The notes beneath the pieces were generated by a model. It had not been told where the DNA came from. It did no database searches and saw nothing but the letters and a program-made list of their open reading frames with translations. Below, in pieces: positions 45,885 through 55,634 of a stretch of 64,000 nt of DNA. The translations under genes were made by a program, and so were the position numbers. Each line of letters opens with the position of its first letter. The first letter of the stretch is position 1. This stretch comes from Clostridia bacterium (GTDB taxonomy: Bacteria; Bacillota; Clostridia; UBA1381). The stretch lies in assembly GCA_017404065.1 (NCBI GenBank), contig JAFRDB010000099.1, positions 1 through 64,000 of the forward strand, written 5' to 3'.

Positions 45885-46853
45885 TTGGATAAGGTAAGTA
45901 TTATAATCCCGATATATAATATAAAAGAATATATGTCAGATTCCGTAAATAGCGCGATGATGCAGACCTATGAGGATATAGAGATAATACTTGTAGATGA
46001 CGGCTCAGCAGACGGCAGCGGTGAGATGTGTGATAGATACGGCGAAAAGGACAACCGTATAAAGGTCATACATAAAGAAAACGGCGGGCTGTCCTCCGCG
46101 CGTAACGCGGGACTGGATGCCGCAGAGGGGGAATATGTATTATTCCTTGATGGTGACGACTATCTTGCGCTGAATGCGGCTGAATATGCTTTGAGTATTG
46201 CAAAAAGAACAGATGCGGATATCATCCAATACGGATATATAGAAACAAGCGAGAGCTTTACGCCAAAGCATATTAACGGCACCGGAGAAGCGGAAGTTAT
46301 AAAGGATACAAAGACCTTTTACAGAAAGCTATATGAGATCGGCGGCGAGGCGGCTTCGGCGTGCACAAAGCTGTATAAGCGCGGTATGTTTGACAGGTTC
46401 AGATTCAAGGAAGGAATACTGCATGAGGATGAGGAGCTTATCACAAGACAGCTGCGTGAAGTTGGCAGCATAGCATATATTCCGGATAAGCTGTATTACT
46501 ATGTTACAAGAAAGGGCAGCATAATCCGTTCGGATTTCAATCTGAAGCGTCTGGATTTCTTTGCAGTCGGCAAGGAAAGGATAAAGATGCTTCGAGCATT
46601 GGGATATGACGATATATTAGAAACAGAATACGATCGGTACTTTTCGGGATTGCTGAATTATTACTGCACAGCGAGGAAAAGAAACAGCAAAGAAGGCTGC
46701 GCCGAGATCAAACGGCTGCTAAAAGAGTATTACCAGGATCATAACCATATTCCAAACGATAAGATGCGGCTGTTTTATTACATCTGCCGGATCAACCCGG
46801 ATCTGGTTGAGGCGTATTACCTGTTAAGAAAACATTTCGGACATATAGAATAG
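45885..46853 (+). CDS. GT2-family glycosyltransferase
   Basis: A 322-residue GT-A transferase with VSIIIPIYNIKEYMSDSVNS, LVDDGSADGS and DGD (YVLFLDGDDYLALNAA). It starts with TTG at 45885 after gggagat, two bases after the preceding stop. It is most similar to its two GT2 neighbours, suggesting local duplication. Confidence 0.86.
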   Translation: MDKVSIIIPIYNIKEYMSDSVNSAMMQTYEDIEIILVDDGSADGSGEMCDRYGEKDNRIKVIHKENGGLSSARNAGLDAAEGEYVLFLDGDDYLALNAAEYALSIAKRTDADIIQYGYIETSESFTPKHINGTGEAEVIKDTKTFYRKLYEIGGEAASACTKLYKRGMFDRFRFKEGILHEDEELITRQLREVGSIAYIPDKLYYYVTRKGSIIRSDFNLKRLDFFAVGKERIKMLRALGYDDILETEYDRYFSGLLNYYCTARKRNSKEGCAEIKRLLKEYYQDHNHIPNDKMRLFYYICRINPDLVEAYYLLRKHFGHIE

Positions 46854-46863
46854 GATATCGGAT

Positions 46864-47856
46864 ATGAAAATAAGTGTTGTAATGCCGGTATACAACGGCG
46901 AGAAATACTTAAAGGAAGCTATAGACAGTGTTTTATCGCAGACGTTTACAGATTATGAGTTTATCATAATCGATGACTGCTCGACTGACGGCACGAGCGA
47001 GTTAATAAAGATATATAAGGATAGCAGGATCCGTTGTATAAGGAATGAAACTAATCTTGGTGTCGCGTTGTCGCTGAACCGCGGTCTTGACGAGGCGCGC
47101 GGCGAGTACATAGCGAGAATGGACGCTGATGATATATCTTTGCCGGATCGATTTGCAAAGCAGATCGCGATCATGGACGGGGATAGGGACATAGCCGTTT
47201 GCGGCTGTGACATTATTGAATTCACAGATGACGGACACGAGGAGCGGAAGTTCTTCGAATACGACTGTGATAAGATAAAAATAGGGCTGTTGTTCAACTC
47301 GGCTTTGGCGCATCCGACTGTAATGATAAGAAAGGCAGTATTGGACGACAACAGGTTAAGATATGATCCTGAATATGAAAAAGCGGAGGATTTTGAGCTT
47401 TGGACAAGGATCGCTGCAAAATATAAGCTTTTTGTGATAAGCGAACCGTTATTGAGATACAGGATACATAGCCTTCAGGTCTCGAACAAACATAATGAGA
47501 AACAGAGGACGGTTTGCAGACGGATAAGGCTGAATAGTCTGAATGCGCTGATAGGCAGCGCGGCGGAAAAATATATCAGCGTGTTTGATGCATATTGTAA
47601 CGGGGAGATAAACAGTGAATCGGAATATAGTGAGCTTATTGAATGCTTTAAGCTTATGATCGCAAGGAATAAAAGCTATAACAGCAATAAGCTTAAAAGC
47701 GAGCTGTATTTAATAAAAAACAGCATAGCGTTAAACAATGGCTACAATGTTTCGGTACAGGATATAACAGACCTTTTAACTTTGATGAGAATAAAAGCGT
47801 CAAGAATGAAAAATCGAATCGTTAAGGAGCGAAACAAATGGAACAAACTTGGATGA
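46864..47856 (+). CDS. GT2-family glycosyltransferase
   Basis: A 330-residue GT-A transferase: ISVVMPVYNGEKYLKEAIDS, IDDCSTDGTSE and DAD (YIARMDADDISLPDRF), with YRIHSLQVS in the C-terminal half. The end overlaps the ABC permease start by 19 bases, so the polymer assembly and export genes are translationally coupled. Confidence 0.87.
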   Translation: MKISVVMPVYNGEKYLKEAIDSVLSQTFTDYEFIIIDDCSTDGTSELIKIYKDSRIRCIRNETNLGVALSLNRGLDEARGEYIARMDADDISLPDRFAKQIAIMDGDRDIAVCGCDIIEFTDDGHEERKFFEYDCDKIKIGLLFNSALAHPTVMIRKAVLDDNRLRYDPEYEKAEDFELWTRIAAKYKLFVISEPLLRYRIHSLQVSNKHNEKQRTVCRRIRLNSLNALIGSAAEKYISVFDAYCNGEINSESEYSELIECFKLMIARNKSYNSNKLKSELYLIKNSIALNNGYNVSVQDITDLLTLMRIKASRMKNRIVKERNKWNKLG

Positions 47857-48677
47857 AGGTAATAGAGCCGAAGAACAGGCTGCTTGATCTGAAGCTGGAC
47901 GAGTTGTGGCGGTACAGAGATCTTATAATGATGTTTGTTAAGCGGAATTTTTCCAGTCAGTACAAACAGACTGTCCTCGGACCGCTTTGGTTTTTGATAC
48001 AGCCGTTCATAACGACAGTGTTGTTTACGATCGTATTCGGCAATATTGCAAATATATCGACAGACGGGGTCCCGCAGTTCATATTTTATATGGCGGGTAA
48101 TACGGCTTGGCTTTATTTTTCAACCTGTCTTACATCGACTGCCAACACGTTTGTGAGTAATGCGGCGATATTCGGCAAGGTTTATTTCCCCAGGCTGACA
48201 ATGCCGATATCATCTGTTATATTTGCGCTTATAACCTTCGGTATACAGTTTGCTATGTTTATAGGCTTTTTAATATATTATGTATGCGTGGGTTCTGTGA
48301 ATCCAAACATTACAATACTGTATTTGCCGCTGTATATTCTGCAAATGGCTATGCTGGGATTAGGCTTCGGTATAATAATATCATCATTGACAACAAAGTA
48401 CAGAGACCTGACTGTGCTGGTAAGCTTCGGGGTGCAGCTTTGGATGTATATTACACCTATTGTTTATCCCGTATCGACCATGAGCGATAAAATGTACAAG
48501 CTCATCATGCTTAATCCTATGGCGCCGGTTATAAATAACTTTAAGTATTCATTTCTTGGATGCGGCAGGATGGAATATCAGTTCTGGCTCATAAGTATAA
48601 TTATGACTTGTGTAGTGCTATTCGTTGGCATTATAATATTTAATCGGGTTGAAAAGACTTTTATGGATACGGTGTAA
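47838..48677 (+). CDS. ABC-2 type polysaccharide exporter, permease (Wzm/TagG-like)
   Basis: A 279-residue membrane protein with six helices and the ABC2 signature: the N-terminal amphipathic YRDLIMMFVKRNFSSQYKQT, then LGPLWFLIQPF, then LTSTANTFVSNAAIFGKVYFP. It should form a channel with the Wzt-type ATPase at 49735 to flip a lipid-linked polymer outward. aaggag precedes the ATG by eight bases. Confidence 0.9.
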   Translation: MEQTWMKVIEPKNRLLDLKLDELWRYRDLIMMFVKRNFSSQYKQTVLGPLWFLIQPFITTVLFTIVFGNIANISTDGVPQFIFYMAGNTAWLYFSTCLTSTANTFVSNAAIFGKVYFPRLTMPISSVIFALITFGIQFAMFIGFLIYYVCVGSVNPNITILYLPLYILQMAMLGLGFGIIISSLTTKYRDLTVLVSFGVQLWMYITPIVYPVSTMSDKMYKLIMLNPMAPVINNFKYSFLGCGRMEYQFWLISIIMTCVVLFVGIIIFNRVEKTFMDTV

Positions 48678-49738
48678 TGAAGAACAGGGTATGTATAATA
48701 AGCTGCTATATGGGGGAGCTGCCGGATTATTTCAAAGCGTTTTTGCTGAGCTGTAAGTATAATTCCGGATATGATTGGCTGATAATTACCGATGATGATC
48801 CGTCAGTTGAGTTGCCGGGCAATGTAAGGATAAAAAAAATGCAGCTAAGTGATCTGGAAAGGCTTATTAAAGAAAAAATAGGCAGTTGGGCAGTCTTGCC
48901 GAGCGCGTATAAGCTTTGCGATTATAAGGTAGCGTATGGGCTTTTATTTGAAGATGATCTTATAGGCTACACGCATTGGGGATATGGTGATATAGATGTT
49001 GTGTATGGAGAGCTTAGCAGGTATATAACTGATGAGATGCTTGATAAATACGATAAAGTATTCCCGCTCGGACATCTTTCAATTATGAAGAATAATGATC
49101 GCTGCAAACGTGCATTTATGATAGAGGCTGAAAGCACATCAAGCTATAAATCAGTATACAGCAGTGCAAATTCGTTTTACTTTGATGAAAATAAAGGCAT
49201 CAATGAAAAGATGGCAGCAGCAGGCATGAAGGTATATTTAAGGATCGATTTTATTGATATATCGTCAATGTATACAAGATTAAGAACAGTGACGGCGGAT
49301 GAGGTGAAGATATTGCTGCCGGGATGCGCGTTGTCGGAACAGACATATCCTCAGAATTATAAAAGACAAATATATGTTTGGGACAACGGCAGGCTGCTGA
49401 GATATATATATGATGGAGATATGAAGTGTGATGAATATGCATATATGCATTTCAGACGCAGACTTAAAATTGATATAGATGAAAATTGCAAAAGATTTAT
49501 TATAGGAAAGTCTGTTATTGCAGCAGATGACAGCATTATAACAAGATCCGATATTGATAAATACAACAGCGGAGCTGTTTATGATAAAAAGGATTATATT
49601 GTCTTTATGGCAAAAAGATATACTCCGCGTATAAAATATGCGGTTAAAGCCGGGATATGTGAGTTTCTGTATCATATAAAGCCGATAAGATATGTGGTTC
49701 GGAAAATGAAGGGGAACCATATGGAGGACGCAAAATGA
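48677..49738 (+). CDS. DUF6625-like probable glycosyltransferase
   Basis: A 353-residue protein, start overlapping the permease stop and end overlapping the ATPase start, so it is embedded in the exporter unit. It opens with RVCIISCYMGELPDYFKAFL and has WLIITDDD and a metal-site-like HWGYGDIDVVYGEL, then FPLGHLSIMKNN. This fits the DUF6625 family seen in capsule clusters and resembling GT-A folds. It probably transfers a sugar; specificity unknown. Confidence 0.7.
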   Translation: MKNRVCIISCYMGELPDYFKAFLLSCKYNSGYDWLIITDDDPSVELPGNVRIKKMQLSDLERLIKEKIGSWAVLPSAYKLCDYKVAYGLLFEDDLIGYTHWGYGDIDVVYGELSRYITDEMLDKYDKVFPLGHLSIMKNNDRCKRAFMIEAESTSSYKSVYSSANSFYFDENKGINEKMAAAGMKVYLRIDFIDISSMYTRLRTVTADEVKILLPGCALSEQTYPQNYKRQIYVWDNGRLLRYIYDGDMKCDEYAYMHFRRRLKIDIDENCKRFIIGKSVIAADDSIITRSDIDKYNSGAVYDKKDYIVFMAKRYTPRIKYAVKAGICEFLYHIKPIRYVVRKMKGNHMEDAK

Positions 49739-51015
49739 GCAATTTGGCTGTTAAAATTGAAGATTTACATAAAATGTACAGGCTTGGAACGATCGGTGGC
49801 GGAACGCTCAGAGGCGATCTTCAGAGTATGTGGGCAAGAATGCGGCATAAGGAAGATCCTAATATGATGATCGGTCAGGAAGCATATACTAAAAACGAGA
49901 AGTTCTGGGCATTAAAGGGCATAAGCTTTGAGGTTGAAAAAGGTGAGGCCCTCGGACTTATAGGAGGAAACGGCGCAGGCAAGTCAACGACCTTAAAGCT
50001 GCTCTCGCAGGTAACCGCTCCTACAAAGGGCAAAATTTATTTAGACGGCAGAGTTGCGAGTATGCTTGAGGTAGGTACGGGTTTTCATCCCGAGCTTACG
50101 GGACGCGAAAACATATACCTTAACGGAGCTATCTTAGGTATGACAAAGACAGAGGTTACAAGAAAGCTTGACGAGATCATAGATTTTTCGGAGTGTGAAA
50201 AGTTTATCGATACACCGGTAAAACGGTATTCAAGCGGAATGTATGTAAAGCTTGCCTTTTCCGTTGCGGCACACCTTGACAGCGAGATAATGATAATGGA
50301 TGAGGTCCTTGCCGTTGGCGATATGAAATTCCAGGAGAAGTGCATCAATAAAATGGTGGATGTTTCTCAAAAGGAAGGCAGAACGATACTGTATGTAAGC
50401 CATAACATGAACACAATAAGGCAGCTTTGTAAGCGATGTGTCGTTCTTGACCACGGAACAGTGAAATTTGACGGAGATCGGGACGAAGCTATTGAATTGT
50501 ATCTCGGAAATGAGACGGATAAAGGTATATATAACAATTATGAGGACTATAACAGTGAGCTTGAACATACCGGTTCTGTGAAAATTATAGATGTAGAAAT
50601 TTTGGATAGAAGGCATGCGGTCATTAAAGAAAATGAACGTCTGAAAATAAAAGTAAGATGGAAAGCGAACAAGGATCTGTCTAAGCTTTGCTTTAGAATG
50701 CCTATTCAATTCAGAGACGGTTCTGCGGTCGGTATGTATATTTCAGATCATATAGAGAATGTAAAGGCAGGTCAATTATATGAAAGCCGTATAGATTTGA
50801 ATACGATCGGTTTGGTTCAGGGCAAATACAGAATAGATATAATAATTTCAGAAATAAATATGTTCGGCGGTCATATAAGAGCGGATATAGTGGGTAATGC
50901 GTTGAATATCAATGTTGAAAATGTTTTAAATTCGGTAAATAATATTGAATGGTATCATAATGCATGGGGAAGTTATTCATTCCCGGATTCGAATATAAAA
51001 ACATTCGTTATATGA
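49735..51015 (+). CDS. ABC-type polysaccharide exporter, ATPase with C-terminal glycan-recognition domain (Wzt-like)
   Basis: A 426-residue protein. The ATPase domain (1-250) has Walker A GGNGAGKST (77-85), the signature RYSSGMYVKLAFS, and Walker B SEIMIMDEVLAVGD. Residues about 275-426 form a Wzt-C-type beta domain, which in known systems recognises the capped end of the polymer before export. It pairs with the permease at 47838. The presence of this domain suggests the polymer carries a specific terminal group, and the ulosonic-acid branch encoded downstream is a candidate for it. Confidence 0.9.
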   Translation: MSNLAVKIEDLHKMYRLGTIGGGTLRGDLQSMWARMRHKEDPNMMIGQEAYTKNEKFWALKGISFEVEKGEALGLIGGNGAGKSTTLKLLSQVTAPTKGKIYLDGRVASMLEVGTGFHPELTGRENIYLNGAILGMTKTEVTRKLDEIIDFSECEKFIDTPVKRYSSGMYVKLAFSVAAHLDSEIMIMDEVLAVGDMKFQEKCINKMVDVSQKEGRTILYVSHNMNTIRQLCKRCVVLDHGTVKFDGDRDEAIELYLGNETDKGIYNNYEDYNSELEHTGSVKIIDVEILDRRHAVIKENERLKIKVRWKANKDLSKLCFRMPIQFRDGSAVGMYISDHIENVKAGQLYESRIDLNTIGLVQGKYRIDIIISEINMFGGHIRADIVGNALNINVENVLNSVNNIEWYHNAWGSYSFPDSNIKTFVI

Positions 51016-51036
51016 CATGGAGGCGTAGTTAGTATT

Positions 51037-51864
51037 ATGAGTAAAGCATATAATTCTTTTTACAATTTTGCCGTATCGATTGTTAGCGGCATAGCGGGAT
51101 TTAAAAGTGAAATGAAAGCTTACTATTTATCTGAACATGCGTATAAGCATACCGTGTATCCCGAAATGATTAAGGAGCTGCATAACATTCATAGTGAAAG
51201 CAGATGCTTTATAATTGGCAACGGACCGAGTTTGACAGTAAATGATTTAAATAAACTGGATGGAGAAATAACATTTGCTGCAAATACCATATTCAATATT
51301 TTCGATGATACGGATTGGAGACCTACATACTATGCGTCTCAAGATGATAAATTGATTCCTGTTATTATAGAGAGATCACTGAAAATAGAATCTAAAGGGT
51401 TCTTTTTCCCATACAATTTATATGATGTAAAAATTCCCAATAGAAACAATATATACAGATATTTTGTGGATAAAACGGATATGTATCCGGAACTGCCGCA
51501 TTTTTCTGATGATATTTCATCTAAAATATACGAGTGTTATACTATTTCTTATACAATGATTCAACTGGCGATATATATGGGTTTTAAAGAAATATATCTT
51601 TTAGGTATGGATCACTCATTTGCGGTAGAAGTAAAAGCCGATGGAACTATTGTTCATAACAATGTAAAGAACCACTTTGGAAATTCAGAAGAGATCATCG
51701 AAAATCAATATCTTCCGTCAACCGATAAATCGACAAATGCCTTTATTGCAGCTAAAAAATATGCTGATGCACACGGTATAAAAATATATAATGCAACCAG
51801 GGGCGGCAAGCTGGAAGTGTTTGAAAGAGTTAATTTAGATGATATCGTTAAGGAAAAAATATAA
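51037..51864 (+). CDS. DUF115/MptE-like Rossmann protein of the glycan cluster
   Basis: A 275-residue protein with RCFIIGNGPSLTVNDLNKL, a motif shared by DUF115/MptE-like proteins and by GT42 sialyltransferases (x-x-N-G-P-S-L), then ANTIFNIF, YLLGMDHSF and ATRGGKLEVFERV. Proteins of this type in capsule clusters are suspected glycosyltransferases using CMP- or pyrophosphate-linked donors. With a CMP-sugar synthetase encoded in this cluster, transfer of the CMP-activated acid is a reasonable idea but not shown. ggagg precedes the ATG. Confidence 0.65.
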   Translation: MSKAYNSFYNFAVSIVSGIAGFKSEMKAYYLSEHAYKHTVYPEMIKELHNIHSESRCFIIGNGPSLTVNDLNKLDGEITFAANTIFNIFDDTDWRPTYYASQDDKLIPVIIERSLKIESKGFFFPYNLYDVKIPNRNNIYRYFVDKTDMYPELPHFSDDISSKIYECYTISYTMIQLAIYMGFKEIYLLGMDHSFAVEVKADGTIVHNNVKNHFGNSEEIIENQYLPSTDKSTNAFIAAKKYADAHGIKIYNATRGGKLEVFERVNLDDIVKEKI

Positions 51865-52856
51865 TGATAAGTATTATAGTACCGGTTTACAATGTAGAAA
51901 GATATATTGATAGATTTTTACAAAGTGTTCAGGATCAGACATACTACGATTATGAGCTCATCCTCGTTAATGACGGTTCGACTGACCGTTCGGCGGAAAT
52001 TTGCAGACAATATGCAAAAGAGAACAGCAGTATAACTGTCATTGATAAAGCGAACGGCGGGCAGGGCAGCGCAAGAAACCTCGGTATGAAAAAGGCAAAA
52101 GGCGAATGGGTCATGTTTGCCGACAGCGACGATTATTTGCACAGCCGTATGCTTGAGCTTATGCTTGCAAATTCAAAGGATACAGATATTGTTATGTGTG
52201 ACTTTGAGGATGTGAATGAAGGTGAGCAGCGTGACACCTCGGAGGTGATCGGTGATTATGAAGTAAAGCATAAGACTGGGAAAGAGGTATGTATTGAGCT
52301 TTGTTCAAGAAAGGGCATCCATCATCTGGTATGTTGGGGTAAGCTTATTAAAAAAGACCTGTTGTATGGTGTGGAGTTCCCGGAGGACAAGTATCGCGAG
52401 GACGAGTTTTTTGAGCATCGTCTGTTGAGCAAGGTAAAGAGATTTACTGAAATAACGGCTAAGCTGTATTATTATGTTCACAGAGAGAACAGTACAATGA
52501 GTAATGTTAATATAAGAATGCATACTAATTGCCTTGAGGCATTGGATGAGAGGTTGGTTTATTTAAAGGATATCGATGAATGTATTGAAAGCATAAAGCA
52601 CAGATACAGATTTGAGGCAATATTGGGGTATAAAAACTTATATCTGCATTATAAGGCAAACAGTAAAGCGGATATAAAGGATTTTTTGGAATTGTTCAAT
52701 GCAAGGGTCAAAATATTTGATCCGACCCCTAATAAATATGACAGGCTATATTATTTCCTTATTAAACTAAATATATATCCTATAAACAAATGGATCGCGA
52801 TGAACGATTTTGAGCCGATACAATTGTTGCTTGGGAAAATGAAAAGGAGTATATGA
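51864..52856 (+). CDS. GT2-family glycosyltransferase
   Basis: A 330-residue GT-A transferase with ISIIVPVYNVERYIDRFLQS, VNDGSTDRS and DSD (WVMFADSDDYLHSR), then GKLIKKDLLYGVEFPEDKYR. The start overlaps the preceding stop by one base (taATGa). Specificity unknown. Confidence 0.87.
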   Translation: MISIIVPVYNVERYIDRFLQSVQDQTYYDYELILVNDGSTDRSAEICRQYAKENSSITVIDKANGGQGSARNLGMKKAKGEWVMFADSDDYLHSRMLELMLANSKDTDIVMCDFEDVNEGEQRDTSEVIGDYEVKHKTGKEVCIELCSRKGIHHLVCWGKLIKKDLLYGVEFPEDKYREDEFFEHRLLSKVKRFTEITAKLYYYVHRENSTMSNVNIRMHTNCLEALDERLVYLKDIDECIESIKHRYRFEAILGYKNLYLHYKANSKADIKDFLELFNARVKIFDPTPNKYDRLYYFLIKLNIYPINKWIAMNDFEPIQLLLGKMKRSI

Positions 52857-52860
52857 TAAT

Positions 52861-53637
52861 ATGAAAACAGTGATTTTAGCCGGCGGTTACGGAACACGCA
52901 TATCCGAGGAGAGCGTGTTTAAACCGAAGCCGATGATAGAGTTAGGTGGGATGCCCATACTTTGGCATATAATGAAGAACTATTCCCGTTACGGGTTTAA
53001 CGAATTTATAATATGCGCAGGCTACAAGCAGCACGTTATAAAGGAGTGGTTTGCAGACTATTTTCTGCACACTTCCGATATTACTTTTGATTATACAGGC
53101 GGCGGCAATGAGATGATCGTACACAACAAGCACACCGAGCCGTGGAAAGTGACCGTTGTTGATACGGGGCTTAATACTCAGACCGGAGGCAGAGTTAAGC
53201 GTGTAATGGACTATATAGGCAATGAAACATTTATGTTAACATACGGTGACGCTGTAGGAAATGTAAACATAAAAGAGCTTGTGGAGTACCATAAAAAGCA
53301 TGGCAAGACAGGCACTGTTTCAGTATATAATTTCGGACAGAATAAGGGTGTGCTTGACTTGGCAAAGGATGGCACCGTAAAGGCATTCAGGGAAAAATCC
53401 GATTTTGACGGAGATCTTATAAATATCGGTTTTATGGTATTTGAGCCGAAGCTTTTTGATTATATAGAGGGTGACAGGACGGTATTTGAGAAGGAGCCTA
53501 TGGATGCGCTCGTATCACAGGGTGAGCTTATGTCATATTTGCATACCGGATTTTGGCAGTGCATGGACACGCTTAGGGAAAAGCAGAAGCTGGAAGAGCT
53601 TTGGGACAGTGGCAATGCTCCGTGGAAGGTGTGGTAG
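52861..53637 (+). CDS. rfbF: Glucose-1-phosphate cytidylyltransferase
   Basis: A 258-residue nucleotidyltransferase with the signature LAGGYGTRISEES and F-K-P-K-P-M-I-E-L-GG-M-P-ILWHIMK, INIGFMVFEP, and the C-terminal FWQCMDTLREK, all diagnostic of RfbF. It makes CDP-glucose from CTP and glucose-1-phosphate. It heads a CDP-6-deoxyhexose branch with the three genes that follow. The ATG follows aaaaggag. Confidence 0.94.
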   Translation: MKTVILAGGYGTRISEESVFKPKPMIELGGMPILWHIMKNYSRYGFNEFIICAGYKQHVIKEWFADYFLHTSDITFDYTGGGNEMIVHNKHTEPWKVTVVDTGLNTQTGGRVKRVMDYIGNETFMLTYGDAVGNVNIKELVEYHKKHGKTGTVSVYNFGQNKGVLDLAKDGTVKAFREKSDFDGDLINIGFMVFEPKLFDYIEGDRTVFEKEPMDALVSQGELMSYLHTGFWQCMDTLREKQKLEELWDSGNAPWKVW

Positions 53638-53639
53638 CG

Positions 53640-54716
53640 ATGTTTGATATAAATTTTTACAAGGATAAAAAAGTATTTATTACCGGACATACAGGGTTTA
53701 AGGGCTCATGGCTTTGCAAGATCCTTTCAAACGCAGGTGCAAGAGTAGTAGGCTATGCATTGAAACCACCGACAGAACCCTCGCTGTTTGATATTGCCGG
53801 TATTGAAAACGATATTAGCTCTGTGATCGGAGACATACGAGATCGTGCAAGTCTTAAAAAGGCTTTTGATGAAGCGCAACCGGAGATAGTGTTGCATCTG
53901 GCGGCGCAGCCGATCGTGCGTGACAGTTACAAGGATCCGGTATATACATACGAAACCAATGTAATGGGTACGGTAAATATTCTTGAATGCGTGCGTAACT
54001 CGGACTGTGTAAGATCTTTTCTTAACGTAACGACGGACAAGGTATATCTCAATAGGGAATGGCCGTGGGGGTACCGTGAGAATGATGAGCTTGACGGATA
54101 TGATCCGTACTCAAATTCGAAATCATGCTCGGAGCTTGTAACACACAGCTATAAAAGCTCGTTCTTCACAAATGCCGATGGTTCTCTGAAGGTGCCTGTT
54201 TCAACGGCGCGTGCGGGAAATGTTATCGGTGGCGGAGATTTTGCAAAGGACAGAATAATTCCGGACAGTATAAGGGCCGCAGAAAAAGGAGAACCCATAT
54301 TAGTGAGAAATCCATATTCAACAAGACCGTATCAGCATGTGTTGGAACCGCTTTTTGCATATTTGATGATAGCTGCGAAGCAATATGAGGACAGCAGCTT
54401 TGCGGGCTGCTATAATGTTGGACCTGATGATGCCGATTGCTTTAGGACTGGTTCGCTTGTTGACCTCTTTGTAAAGCTTTGGGGCGATGGTTTGACTTGG
54501 GAAAGCAGGCATGACGGCGGTCCTCATGAGGCAAACTTCCTGAAGCTTGACTGCTCAAAGCTCAAAGCAACCTTTGATTGGAGACCGCGTTGGGATTTGA
54601 CAAAAGCGATAGAAAAAACAGTCGAATGGTCAAAATGCCGGATAGCCGGCGGTGATGTTAGGGAATGCATGGACAGGCAGATATATGAATTCATTAGCGA
54701 AGGAGAGCTGAAATGA
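53640..54716 (+). CDS. rfbG: CDP-glucose 4,6-dehydratase
   Basis: A 358-residue SDR-family dehydratase from the ATG at 53640, three bases after the rfbF stop; a longer frame from 53601 overlaps rfbF. NAD-binding VFITGHTGFKGSWLC, NVTTDKVYLNREWPWGYRE, the catalytic Y-S-N-S-K (DPYSNSKSCSE) and RPYQHVLEPL are RfbG hallmarks. It forms CDP-4-keto-6-deoxyglucose. A RfbH-type 3-dehydratase is absent, so dideoxy sugars are unlikely. Confidence 0.94.
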   Translation: MFDINFYKDKKVFITGHTGFKGSWLCKILSNAGARVVGYALKPPTEPSLFDIAGIENDISSVIGDIRDRASLKKAFDEAQPEIVLHLAAQPIVRDSYKDPVYTYETNVMGTVNILECVRNSDCVRSFLNVTTDKVYLNREWPWGYRENDELDGYDPYSNSKSCSELVTHSYKSSFFTNADGSLKVPVSTARAGNVIGGGDFAKDRIIPDSIRAAEKGEPILVRNPYSTRPYQHVLEPLFAYLMIAAKQYEDSSFAGCYNVGPDDADCFRTGSLVDLFVKLWGDGLTWESRHDGGPHEANFLKLDCSKLKATFDWRPRWDLTKAIEKTVEWSKCRIAGGDVRECMDRQIYEFISEGELK

Positions 54717-55630
54717 AAAATGTAATAATAACCGGAGCAGATGGATTTGTCGGCAGCTACACAACGCAGTTCTTTATTGATAACGGCGTAAACGTGCTTG
54801 CTGTGGATATAAATGATATCCCCAAAAGGTTAGGAAGCAGTGATCGGCTTCGGTATGTGAAATGTGATATATCGGACATAGAAAAGCTCAAATCAGTAAT
54901 ACCGCCGGATGAATATGATACTTTCATTCATTTTGCATGGGCAGGCAGCGCCGGCCCTGCAAGGACGGACTATAATTTGCAGATGCAGAACGCATTAACT
55001 GCCGTAGAGTGTATGAAAGCGGCAAAGGAATTGGGCTGCAAACGCTTTGTGTGCGCTGGAAGTATAATGGAATATGAGGTAGAAGCGGCAGTGCATTCAC
55101 AAGGCGGCAAGCCGGGCATGGCATATATATATGGTATGGGTAAGCATATTGCTCATTGTATGTGCAAATCTGTTGCGGCGGATATAGGGATAGATCTTGT
55201 TTGGCCGATGATAACCAATGCATACGGAGTAGGAGAGCTTTCGCCGAGATTTGTGAATACAACCCTCAGAAAGATAATAAATAAGGAGCCGTTACAATTT
55301 ACGGCTGCAACACAGAATTATGATTTTGTATATGTAACCGATGTAGCAAGGGCATTTTATCTCATAGCACAGAATGGGAAGCCGTTCTGTGAGTATATGA
55401 TAGGCAGTGGGAACGCAAGACCGCTTAAGGAATTCATAATCGAAATGGTGGATACAAACGCACGGGAACAGAGCCCGATATTCGGAGATATACCGTTTAC
55501 CGGAACAAATATCCCGCTCGGTACTTTTGACAGTACTGCTGCCGAGACAGACTGCGGTTTTAAGGCGGAGATCAGCTTTGCAGAGGGAACAAAAAAAACA
55601 TTGGAGTGGCTAAAAACAATAGAAGGATAA
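54713..55630 (+). CDS. SDR-family nucleotide-sugar reductase/epimerase
   Basis: A 305-residue extended SDR. NAD(P) motif ITGADGFVGSYT (7-18), catalytic S117 (AGSIMEY) and Y140-x3-K144 (YGMGK). In the context of RfbF, RfbG and an RmlC-like epimerase it most likely reduces the 4-keto group of the CDP-6-deoxy sugar, as RmlD-type or CDP-abequose-type reductases do. The exact product stereochemistry cannot be read from sequence. The start overlaps the rfbG stop (ATGA). Confidence 0.83.
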   Translation: MKNVIITGADGFVGSYTTQFFIDNGVNVLAVDINDIPKRLGSSDRLRYVKCDISDIEKLKSVIPPDEYDTFIHFAWAGSAGPARTDYNLQMQNALTAVECMKAAKELGCKRFVCAGSIMEYEVEAAVHSQGGKPGMAYIYGMGKHIAHCMCKSVAADIGIDLVWPMITNAYGVGELSPRFVNTTLRKIINKEPLQFTAATQNYDFVYVTDVARAFYLIAQNGKPFCEYMIGSGNARPLKEFIIEMVDTNAREQSPIFGDIPFTGTNIPLGTFDSTAAETDCGFKAEISFAEGTKKTLEWLKTIEG

Positions 55631-55634
55631 GAAT

